Assembly: GCA_023426625.1 (NCBI GenBank)
Contig: JAFAAJ010000043.1
Coordinates: 1 to 5,933, forward strand
DNA length: 5,933 nt
From: Bacteroidota bacterium
GTDB lineage: Bacteria; Bacteroidota; Bacteroidia; Flavobacteriales; Weeksellaceae
Reading direction: 5' to 3'
Made by a program: the position numbers and the translations under genes. This document shows, one piece after another, positions 1 through 5,920 of this stretch. The notes under the pieces are model-generated. The model was given only the letters and a program-made list of their open reading frames with translations. It was not told the origin of the DNA and did no database searches. Position 1 is the stretch's first letter. Every line of letters starts with the position of its first letter.

Positions 1-938
1 GATGAGTTTTGATATCTTACGTGGGCATAATCTATACGGAATTTCGATAGCTTGATCCCGAATCCGGCAGAAAGTCCTGAGAAGTTCCTCTGATCCGCTA
101 CTGCAAGTTCATTTCCTCTTTTTACATTATATCCCAGTCTGATATTGAAGCTTCTTTCCGGGAAGAGTTCTGCACCCAAAGAGAAATGGTCTGCAATTTT
201 TCTTCCTAAATTCACTTCCTGACCGTTTACATTATACTCGGAAGAAATGTTAAGCTGCTGAAGATCGTGAGCCGTAATGGTAATGGCAAGAGGAAAGGCT
301 TTCAGAATTTTGGTATATCCAAGATCCACTCTGAACGGAAGATTTTCTCTTTCTCCGTTAAAAGATTTGAACTGATACCCGAAATTCCTGAATACAAGAG
401 AAAGAACTTCCTTGTTTTTTCTGTTGTGGTAAGTGATTCCTGCATTTCCTGCAATGGCAGAAGATGTATAGTTATCGATTTTTGAAGTGATAAAATTAAT
501 TCCACCACCTATTGTCCAGTCTTCTTCAAACTGATAAGCGTATCCTGCACCGATGGCAACATCGGAAGCAGTAAATTCTCCGTTTTCAAAACCGCTTTCA
601 TCCGTCCTTGGTATATCGCCGTAGCTCATATATCTTGCATTTACGGTAGCCATGTGCCCATTATCAAAATCTTTGGCAAAGGCAATGGTTCCGTATTTAG
701 AGTCTGCTAGATAAGCTACTGCGTTCACAGAAAGCTGTTTATCAGAATCTTTATTTAATAATGCAGGGTTAGCTATGGTAAAAGAAACATCATGATCTCT
801 TATAGAGATGGCATCACCTCCCAAAGCAGCCTGTCGGGCAGATACAGGTATGTTTAAGAATGGATAAACATTGGTTCCGGTTTGTGCATAAGAAACCAAT
901 CCTGACAGAAACAGTGAAAAAATGACAATTTTCTTCAA
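1..938 (-). CDS. porQ: Type IX secretion system protein PorQ (C-terminus off the left edge)
   Basis: PorQ is an outer-membrane beta-barrel protein of the PorV/PorQ (FadL-like) group. In Bacteroidota it works with PorU, PorV and PorZ in the complex that processes type IX cargo and attaches it to the surface. The frame is open through 312 codons to the window edge, and the family is usually a little longer, so only a short C-terminal piece should be missing. Residues 1-18 form a Sec signal peptide (KK, a hydrophobic run, then SYA before QTG). The family signature follows at about 24-65: YPFLNIPVSARQAALGG, then a NPALL motif. The rest alternates polar and aromatic residues like barrel strands (for example LSVNAVAYLADSKYGTIAF). 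The start is TTG at 936-938: an in-frame stop lies three codons upstream (945-947), and the next ATG falls well inside the mature protein. Identification rests on the signature and is fairly secure. Confidence 0.88.
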   Translation of the reverse strand, partial: MKKIVIFSLFLSGLVSYAQTGTNVYPFLNIPVSARQAALGGDAISIRDHDVSFTIANPALLNKDSDKQLSVNAVAYLADSKYGTIAFAKDFDNGHMATVNARYMSYGDIPRTDESGFENGEFTASDVAIGAGYAYQFEEDWTIGGGINFITSKIDNYTSSAIAGNAGITYHNRKNKEVLSLVFRNFGYQFKSFNGERENLPFRVDLGYTKILKAFPLAITITAHDLQQLNISSEYNVNGQEVNLGRKIADHFSLGAELFPERSFNIRLGYNVKRGNELAVADQRNFSGLSAGFGIKLSKFRIDYAHVRYQNS

Positions 939-956
939 TTCGATTTATAATTAATG

Positions 957-985
957 CAAAAATAATCCTTTTTCGTACTTTTCAA
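957..985 (-). promoter_or_regulatory. Promoter of porQ, Bacteroidota type
   Basis: On the minus strand, TTG (983-985) is followed after 18 bases by TATTTTTG (957-964). This fits the flavobacterial consensus TTG-N17-23-TAnnTTTG. Transcription should begin near position 950, leaving a leader of only about 12 bases before the TTG start at 938. The match is seen directly; its activity is inferred. Confidence 0.65.
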
Positions 986-1042
986 AATATTTCTAACATT
1001 ATTTACACGTAATATTTTTCTTTTTTCAATATTTTTAATGAT

Positions 1043-1050
1043 TATATTTG
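1043..1050 (+). promoter_or_regulatory. Probable -7 box of the pyrH promoter
   Basis: TATATTTG matches the Bacteroidota -7 consensus TAnnTTTG and lies 54 bases before the pyrH ATG, giving a leader of about 50 bases. No TTG occurs at the usual -33 distance, so the promoter is incomplete by consensus. The -7 boxes of porQ and pyrH point in opposite directions and are about 80 bases apart. Confidence 0.5.
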
Positions 1051-1065
1051 CAAAGTCAAATTTCA

Positions 1066-1077
1066 GGGAAATTTCCC
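1066..1077. repeat. Perfect 12-base palindrome in the pyrH leader
   Basis: GGGAAATTTCCC reads the same on both strands. It begins 15 bases after the pyrH -7 box, so it would lie at or just after the predicted transcription start. The heptamer AAATTTC also occurs twice here, at 1058-1064 and 1069-1075. It could be a repressor operator, or in RNA a four-pair stem with an AATT loop. No regulator is identified. Confidence 0.5.
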
Positions 1078-1104
1078 ATTAAAAAAAACGATTAAAAATT
1101 AAAG

Positions 1105-1812
1105 ATGAAATATAAAAGAATCCTTCTGAAACTGAGTGGTGAGGCCTTAATGGGGAACAGACAATACGGTATTGATAATGAAAGGCTACAGGAATATGCA
1201 ATGGAAATTAAGAAAGTAGTAGATAAAGGTTGTGAAGTTGCCATTGTAATTGGAGGAGGAAATATTTTCCGTGGAGTAGCAGGAGCTGCGAAAGGAATGG
1301 ACAGAGTTCAGGGAGATTATATGGGAATGTTGGCTACTGTGATCAACGGAATGGCTTTGCAGGGCGCTTTGGAAGATGCGGGTATTAAAACAAGACTTCA
1401 GTCTGCTATCGAAATGGATAAAGTAGCTGAACCTTTCATCAAAAGACGTGCAGTAAGACACCTGGAGAAAGGCAGAGTAGTGATTTTCGGGGCAGGAACA
1501 GGGAATCCATATTTTACAACTGATACAGCGGCAACATTAAGAGCTATTGAAATAGGAGCTGATGTGATCCTGAAAGGAACAAGAGTGGACGGAATCTATG
1601 ACAGTGATCCTGAAAAAAATGCTGATGCTGTAAAATACAATTCTTTATCTTTCGATGAAGTTTTTGAAAAGAACCTTAAAGTAATGGATATGACAGCGTT
1701 TACTTTAAGTCATGAAAATAAATTGCCGATTATTGTTTTTGATATGAATAAAGAAGGTAATCTGGCAAAAATCGTAGACGGAGAAAATGTAGGGACTTTG
1801 GTAAATATATAA
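1105..1812 (+). CDS. pyrH: UMP kinase (uridylate kinase)
   Basis: This cytoplasmic enzyme phosphorylates UMP to UDP with ATP, the step after UMP formation in pyrimidine nucleotide synthesis. The 235-residue protein is the normal size for bacterial PyrH of the amino-acid kinase fold. Visible motifs are K9-LSGEAL near the N-terminus (phosphate binding), GGGNIFRG at 50-57, DYMGMLATVINGMAL at 71-85 (the Asp contacts UMP in homologues), GAGTGNPYFTTD at 129-140, and KGTRVDGIYDSDP at 157-169 (nucleotide-binding region). ATG at 1105 is the only sensible start: the first residues (MKYKRILLKLSGE) align with the family N-terminus, and the upstream bases are A-rich without a Shine-Dalgarno, as usual in this phylum. 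The gene is transcribed divergently from porQ and ends at a strong hairpin. In many bacteria frr follows pyrH directly; here a reverse-strand lipase gene comes between them. Confidence 0.97.
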   Translation: MKYKRILLKLSGEALMGNRQYGIDNERLQEYAMEIKKVVDKGCEVAIVIGGGNIFRGVAGAAKGMDRVQGDYMGMLATVINGMALQGALEDAGIKTRLQSAIEMDKVAEPFIKRRAVRHLEKGRVVIFGAGTGNPYFTTDTAATLRAIEIGADVILKGTRVDGIYDSDPEKNADAVKYNSLSFDEVFEKNLKVMDMTAFTLSHENKLPIIVFDMNKEGNLAKIVDGENVGTLVNI

Positions 1813-1843
1813 CAGATTTACAAAAGACATCCAAAAGTAAAAC

Positions 1844-1883
1844 AAAACACCTGTTGCCGTATTGCAATAGGTGTTTTTGTTTT
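1844..1883. terminator. Bidirectional intrinsic terminator between pyrH and the lipase gene
   Basis: Arms 1844-1857 and 1864-1877 form a 14-pair stem with one G-U pair and a six-base loop (CGTATT). On the plus strand it is followed by a T-rich tail (TGTTTT). On the minus strand the mirror arm also ends in TTTTGTTTT. It lies 31 bases after the pyrH stop and 4 bases after the lipase stop, so it can end both convergent transcripts. Confidence 0.85.
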
Positions 1884-1887
1884 AGAA

Positions 1888-3237
1888 TTATTCACCTACT
1901 TTAATATTATCCTGCTGGGTTATTGGATAATGACTGGAGATCCAGCCGATGATCTGATTGATGATTTTCATAATCATCTCAAATCTTGTGACAACGGTTA
2001 CTCCCGGAACCAGATTTACAGATGCCGGCTGTGGTAATGGCTGCTGTAAAATAAGGCCGTTTACCTGAGGGTAATCCGGGCCGTAAGACGGAATACCTGA
2101 ATACATATCTATATGCTGCAAGAACAGCTGATACATATAATCATACAAAGACTGCGGAGGCGTATTGATGTTAACAGAAGGTCCGTCTGAGTTTTGAAGT
2201 TTGCCCGGTAACGACTGATTCTGTAATCTTGTATAAGTAGCTCCTGATATGCAACTATCTGCAAAAGCGATATTCTGTAATACTGATAGTGTAACAGCGG
2301 TATAGGTGTTCGGAGATTTACCGTATAATTGTGCTATCTGTAACAGATCTTCCGATTGCCATGCATGGGGAACTACATCCAAATCGTTCCAATGCATAGT
2401 ATTCCAGCTTTGATAATCTCCGCTTTGAGCCTGCCATCCGTCAGGAAGTGGGGGAAATGTACTGTTGAAAAGACTGGCAAATGCTTTTTCGCCCGGAGTA
2501 GGTCCGGCAGTAGGATACACAAGGGTTACTTCGAAGGCATCCAAATCCTTATTTTCTTTCAGGTAAAGAGCCAAGGTAGGTGATAGAGCGCCTGCAAGAC
2601 TGTGTCCGCAAAAGATAATGGCCGTACCGGGATCAGGTTGTAAACTTGCGAGAAACTGCTGAAGTGTGGTATTAGGTGCTGCAGCTGATGCAGGACTTAT
2701 AAGTCCGAGAAGGATACTTACACCGGTAGCCGTTCCCTTTGAAATATAAGGATCGGTGCCGTTGTAAGTTGATGTACTGAAATTAGACGGATCATACGTT
2801 GTCCAGTTGACCACTTCAGATACTGAAAAATCTTCTGTTTCCCAATCGTATAATGAAGTTGGATTGGTAGCGGCAATAGCTACCACATAAGCCGGAACAG
2901 TAGGACCTCCGGGAAATGCAACGGCATCACATTGCGCTACATATAACGCATTATCTGCCACTCCGGTAGGATTACCTTTTTCATCGGTTTCTTCTATAAG
3001 GGCGGGTCCCCATACCAGATTCCAGCTTCCTAGTACAGGAGTAACTGAAGGGTTTGCAGTAGAAGGGTTTGTCTGTCCCATGATTTGAACCGGCGGAACA
3101 TTGTTGAGATAAAAAGATAAGTCATACTGAAGCTGTTCCTGTAACTGGGTGCCTGTACCGTTATATCCTGCAGCACGGTTAGCAAGACCTGACATGCCAA
3201 AAACCTGTTGATAGGCGTCTAAAGATGGATTAGTCAT
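1888..3237 (-). CDS. Class 3-type lipase/esterase (alpha/beta hydrolase)
   Basis: This is a 449-residue predicted serine hydrolase related to class 3 lipases (Lipase_3 family); its substrate is unknown. The order of motifs fits the family. YVVAIAATN at 117-125 followed by DW (131-132) corresponds to the usual RGT...DW segment. KGTATG at 167-172 matches the KGF...G region. GHSLAGA at 211-217 is the nucleophile elbow with Ser213. NDLDVVPH at 284-291 offers Asp287, and H375 with Tyr379 (HIDMY) is the likely catalytic His. Oddly, the usual Arg-Gly before the oxyanion Thr is Ala-Ala here. The N-terminus (MTNPSLDAYQQ) has no signal peptide or lipoprotein box, and the C-terminus is not a typical type IX sorting domain, so it may be cytoplasmic or exported in an unrecognised way. 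An amphipathic helix occupies about 419-433. The gene runs against pyrH and frr, between them. The hydrolase call is good; the exact subfamily is unsure. Confidence 0.8.
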   Translation of the reverse strand: MTNPSLDAYQQVFGMSGLANRAAGYNGTGTQLQEQLQYDLSFYLNNVPPVQIMGQTNPSTANPSVTPVLGSWNLVWGPALIEETDEKGNPTGVADNALYVAQCDAVAFPGGPTVPAYVVAIAATNPTSLYDWETEDFSVSEVVNWTTYDPSNFSTSTYNGTDPYISKGTATGVSILLGLISPASAAAPNTTLQQFLASLQPDPGTAIIFCGHSLAGALSPTLALYLKENKDLDAFEVTLVYPTAGPTPGEKAFASLFNSTFPPLPDGWQAQSGDYQSWNTMHWNDLDVVPHAWQSEDLLQIAQLYGKSPNTYTAVTLSVLQNIAFADSCISGATYTRLQNQSLPGKLQNSDGPSVNINTPPQSLYDYMYQLFLQHIDMYSGIPSYGPDYPQVNGLILQQPLPQPASVNLVPGVTVVTRFEMIMKIINQIIGWISSHYPITQQDNIKVGE

Positions 3238-3560
3238 GATGTGATTGGTTTAAAATTAATTATAAAGTGATTAAGTGTAGTTTCTGAGAATTATCTTTAT
3301 CAGACATTCCGTTGTATCATGGCAGTTCACCTGCTATCGAAGGTTAGAATACCATGTTATAAATTACTTCATTTAAATAATATTGTAAAATAAGCCGAAA
3401 AAATTGAAATTCTTTTAAGTAGAAACAACCCAAATATCCATTAGGTATTTATACCTGAAGCTTTTAAGAATTCCTGTCAGGATCCGGTTTCTTTTTTTTA
3501 AAGAAAAAACAAGTACAGAAAATCCGTCTTCGGAAGTAGCTATTATTCGAAAACAATCAT

Positions 3561-3568
3561 TATTTTTG
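3561..3568 (+). promoter_or_regulatory. Probable -7 box of the frr promoter
   Basis: TATTTTTG matches TAnnTTTG and is identical to the -7 box assigned to porQ. Transcription would start near 3574, giving a leader of about 110 bases before the frr ATG at 3686. There is no TTG at the standard -33 spacing. Confidence 0.5.
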
Positions 3569-3572
3569 CAGC

Positions 3573-3646
3573 ACTGAATAGTAAATTAACACTGGAAAAT
3601 TTCTGTGTATATAAGGTTTTAAAACTTTAAATAACGGGTATTCAGT
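3573..3646 (+). promoter_or_regulatory. Potential structured 5' leader of frr
   Basis: ACTGAATA (3573-3580) and TATTCAGT (3639-3646) are perfect 8-base inverted repeats. Between them TAAGGTT-TTAA-AACTTTA (3612-3629) can form a seven-pair inner hairpin with one G-U pair. The outer 5' arm begins at the predicted transcription start. No known riboswitch class is recognised, and the pairs are AT-rich, so this is suggestive only. Confidence 0.35.
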
Positions 3647-3685
3647 TTTTAATAGATGTGTAATTTATCAAATTTTAAATACATA

Positions 3686-4240
3686 ATGGAAGAATTAGAT
3701 CTTATAGTAGAATCTGTAAAACAGGACATGGAGGCAGCTCTTAAGCATTTGGATCATGCATTTCAAAAAATCAGAGCAGGACGTGCTTCTACAACTATGG
3801 TTCAGGATGTAATGGTAGAATACTATGGAGCCATGACTCCTATCAATCAGGTAGCCAATGTATCTGTTCCTGATGCTATGACTATTTCTATTCAACCTTG
3901 GGACAGAACAGCTATTGGTGCTATAGAAAAAGCTATTATCAATTCTAATTTAGGTTTTGCACCTTCTAATAACGGGGAAAATATTATTCTTAATGTTCCG
4001 CCTTTAACAGAGGAAAGAAGGAAAGAATTAGCAAAACAGGCTAAAGCTGAAACCGAGCAGACAAAAATTGTTGTAAGAAATGCAAGACAGGATGGTTTGA
4101 AAGAGCTTAAAAAACTGGATGGTGTTTCTGAAGACGTGATCAAAGGAGTGGAAGAAGATATTCAGGCTCTTACTGATAAATATGTAAAACTTTGTGATGA
4201 ACATCTTAAAGTAAAAGACGCTGAAATTATGAAAGTATAA
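3686..4240 (+). CDS. frr: Ribosome recycling factor
   Basis: RRF acts in the cytoplasm with EF-G to split the post-termination ribosome and free the mRNA and tRNA. The 184-residue product has normal length. Domain I (three-helix bundle) covers the N-terminal helix with IRAGRAS at 29-35 and, after about 105, the long C-terminal helices (PPLTEERRKEL at 105-115, RNARQDG at 131-137). Domain II (beta/alpha/beta) lies between, with VEYYGAMTPINQVANVSVPD at 44-63, QPWDR at 70-74 and SNLG at 87-90. An in-frame ATG at 3656 would add ten residues (MCNLSNFKYI), but family members begin at the MEELDLIVES equivalent, so ATG 3686 is chosen. There is no Shine-Dalgarno. The gene has its own promoter candidate and terminator and stands apart from pyrH. 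Confidence 0.96.
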   Translation: MEELDLIVESVKQDMEAALKHLDHAFQKIRAGRASTTMVQDVMVEYYGAMTPINQVANVSVPDAMTISIQPWDRTAIGAIEKAIINSNLGFAPSNNGENIILNVPPLTEERRKELAKQAKAETEQTKIVVRNARQDGLKELKKLDGVSEDVIKGVEEDIQALTDKYVKLCDEHLKVKDAEIMKV

Positions 4241-4261
4241 TTTTCAGTATTGAAAATAAAT

Positions 4262-4293
4262 AAAGAGGTTTCATATTGTGGGACCTCTTTTTT
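4262..4293 (+). terminator. Intrinsic terminator of frr
   Basis: AAAGAGGTTTC (4262-4272) pairs with GGGACCTCTTT (4280-4290), an 11-pair stem with two G-U pairs and a seven-base loop. It runs into six T's (4288-4293) and starts 22 bases after the frr stop. Confidence 0.9.
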
Positions 4294-4367
4294 ATTGAAT
4301 ATTCGTTCTTCAATTGGATGTTTATTCCAATAAATATTAGGTGAAAGTAGAGCCGCTTCAATGACAT

Positions 4368-4396
4368 AAAAAAAGCTTCAGAGTTTTCTGAAGCTT
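4368..4396 (-). terminator. Intrinsic terminator of the LptF/LptG-family gene
   Basis: AAGCTTCAGA (4373-4382) and TCTGAAGCTT (4387-4396) form a perfect 10-pair stem with a four-base loop. Read on the minus strand it ends in a run of seven T's (4368-4374, overlapping the stem base). It begins 24 bases beyond the permease stop codon and faces the frr terminator. Confidence 0.9.
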
Positions 4397-4419
4397 CCAA
4401 TTTTATTCTGATGATGAGA

Positions 4420-5874
4420 TTACTGATATCTCTTATGCTCTTTATTCTTTGAGAATCTTTGGGTAATCGGCTTAAAGAATTTCTTATACTTTTCAGCATC
4501 AAATAACTGAGAATCTGTAAGCGCTTTATAGGTCATCCAAACACCGAAAGGGAATAAGATGATATTCGGGAGCCATGCTGCAAGATAAGGACTCATATCA
4601 CCGCTCCATGCGATATTTTCAACCCCTACATTTATCACATAAAAGATAATGAATATCACAATGGCAATGATCACCGGAACTCCCATTCCTCCTTTTCTGA
4701 TGATGGACCCCAAACTGGCCCCGATCAGGAAGAAAATAATACAGGTTACGGAATAAGAAACAATCCTCTGCTGATAAATCACAATCTTACTGAAATATTT
4801 TACATTCGGACTAATATCATTGCTTTTGCCTTCCAATGAAGTTTTCAGATCGGTTAACCGGTTATAGGCATTATAAATAAGTTCCAGTTTCTTGTCGGTC
4901 TTCAAAGTATCCAGTTTGATCTGTGATTTTACCGGCGCTTTCACTTTGTTTTTATCCATATAGGCAACAACAGAATTGGTCTGACTGAGAACGTCATTGC
5001 TTATGTTTGCCAGGAATTTTTCATTTTCCAGCTTGTTTTTAGCGATAGTTTCATCAAGCTGATGATAAGACTGGAAACGGTAATCGTCTGTGATCTTTTC
5101 TTCCTCGATCGCTTTATTCACGAGTTCGCTTACATCAAAATGGGAAACAAGTGTATCAAATTTGATCGCCTGATCAGGCTGTTTCATCCTCACGCTTTCG
5201 GTTTTTCCGGCGAAATTATCTTCAAATACATATCCATTGTATAAAACCAGCTTTAGATAATTGTTTCCCGGAACCGGTACAAATTTTCCTTTTTCTGCTA
5301 CAATCGATTGTTGGTTTTCAAAAGTGCTTGCTTTTCTGTGAATAAAAACTCCCTCTACATGTTCGCCGTTCTCACCATGGATCCTGTCAAACTTAACCAT
5401 GTATCCGGGAATCTGGTCAATGAATTGTCCCGGAGTAAAATTGAGGGCAGGTTTTGTCTGAGCGATATTAAAAAGCATATTTTTAGCCTTTCTCTGGAAA
5501 TCGGGACTAATATTATTTGAAAAGAAAAAGAGTATTACAGCTAAACAGACAGAAACCCCTAAAAGTGGCGTCATCACCCTTGTTAATGAAATTCCCGCAG
5601 CTTTCATGGCAGCAAGCTCATATCGCTCTCCAAATTCTCCGAATGACATGATACTCGCCAGGAGAATAGTAAGCGGAAGTACTAAACTTACAACACTTAC
5701 CCCCATATAAAAAAGAAGCTTAAGGATCTGCCAGTAGCTTAGTCCTTTCCCCATAAATTGTCCTAACTGAACCCAGATAATGTTTACAATAAATATGAAA
5801 AACAGTACACTGAATATAAAGAAAAAAGGTCCAAAGAAGGTTTTTATGATATATCGGTCTAGTATTTTTAACAT
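4420..5874 (-). CDS. LptF/LptG-family lipopolysaccharide export permease
   Basis: This is an inner-membrane permease (YjgP/YjgQ family) which, with the ATPase LptB, extracts lipopolysaccharide and passes it to the periplasmic Lpt bridge. The 484-residue protein has the family layout: three N-terminal membrane helices (about 12-34, 52-76, 100-119), a large periplasmic region (about 120-370) and three C-terminal helices (about 371-390, 399-418, 430-450). The cytoplasmic stretch GERYELAAMKAAGIS at 82-96 resembles the coupling helix that docks on LptB. It is over 100 residues longer than E. coli LptF or LptG; the excess is mainly a charged, helical-looking periplasmic section at about 250-355. 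The ATG at 5874 opens MLKILDRYIIK, a typical family N-terminus. The sequence does not let me decide between LptF and LptG, so no symbol is given. It is convergent with frr and has its own terminator. Confidence 0.92.
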   Translation of the reverse strand: MLKILDRYIIKTFFGPFFFIFSVLFFIFIVNIIWVQLGQFMGKGLSYWQILKLLFYMGVSVVSLVLPLTILLASIMSFGEFGERYELAAMKAAGISLTRVMTPLLGVSVCLAVILFFFSNNISPDFQRKAKNMLFNIAQTKPALNFTPGQFIDQIPGYMVKFDRIHGENGEHVEGVFIHRKASTFENQQSIVAEKGKFVPVPGNNYLKLVLYNGYVFEDNFAGKTESVRMKQPDQAIKFDTLVSHFDVSELVNKAIEEEKITDDYRFQSYHQLDETIAKNKLENEKFLANISNDVLSQTNSVVAYMDKNKVKAPVKSQIKLDTLKTDKKLELIYNAYNRLTDLKTSLEGKSNDISPNVKYFSKIVIYQQRIVSYSVTCIIFFLIGASLGSIIRKGGMGVPVIIAIVIFIIFYVINVGVENIAWSGDMSPYLAAWLPNIILFPFGVWMTYKALTDSQLFDAEKYKKFFKPITQRFSKNKEHKRYQ

Positions 5875-5878
5875 TCGC

Positions 5879-5886
5879 CAAAATTA
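5879..5886 (-). promoter_or_regulatory. Possible -7 box touching the permease start codon
   Basis: On the minus strand TAATTTTG fits TAnnTTTG and is followed by only four bases (GCGA) before the ATG at 5874. If used, the mRNA would start at or next to the start codon. No -33 TTG lies 17-23 bases upstream, and such AT-rich matches arise easily by chance. Confidence 0.3.
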
Positions 5887-5890
5887 AACA

Positions 5891-5920
5891 AAAAGCCACA
5901 AATTTTACTTGTGGCCTTTT
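5891..5920. terminator. Hairpin terminator directly upstream of the permease gene
   Basis: AAAAGCCACAA (5891-5901) pairs with TTGTGGCCTTTT (5909-5920), with one bulged base and a seven-base loop. The minus-strand reading ends in TTTTTGTTT, and the plus reading continues TTTTATATTTT. Only a minus-strand gene beyond the right edge or the permease itself is plausibly served. It most likely ends an upstream minus-strand gene, or attenuates read-through into the permease, whose ATG is 16 bases away. Confidence 0.7.

Larger units (their letters stand above)
3238..3685. other. Non-coding region between the lipase gene and frr
   Basis: No convincing gene lies in these 448 bases. The right part holds the frr promoter and leader. 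The left part should contain the lipase promoter, but only a weak candidate is visible: TAATTTTA on the minus strand at 3251-3258, lacking the final G and a -33 TTG. Two short dyads occur in the middle: AGGTAT-TT-ATACCT (3443-3456) and TCCTG-T-CAGGA (3472-3482). A block at 3318-3356 can pair weakly (CATG/CATG outside, GCAG/CTGC inside). The stretch is very AT-rich otherwise. Confidence 0.6.

Noticed and set aside
267..508. Short reading frames on both strands inside porQ
   Set aside because: They overlap a continuous frame with a signal peptide and PorQ family motifs, and encode low-complexity Ser/Lys/Phe-rich peptides with no start context.
2356..2583. Plus-strand frame inside the lipase gene
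   Set aside because: It is antisense to a gene with clear hydrolase motifs and has no promoter or family resemblance.
3318..3356. Possible structured RNA upstream of the lipase gene
   Set aside because: The pairings are short (4-6 pairs), compete with each other and match no known riboswitch or small RNA.
3481..3516. T-rich run followed by A-rich run resembling a terminator
   Set aside because: The arms match imperfectly, the preceding dyad is too tight to form a stable stem-loop, and no gene ends nearby.
3656..3685. Upstream in-frame ATG extending RRF by ten residues
   Set aside because: The extension (MCNLSNFKYI) is not part of the RRF family N-terminus, and ATG 3686 gives the normal 184-residue protein.
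4227..4502. 91-codon minus-strand reading frame across the frr/permease junction
   Set aside because: It overlaps the end of the permease gene in another frame and spans two terminators; the peptide shows no recognisable features.
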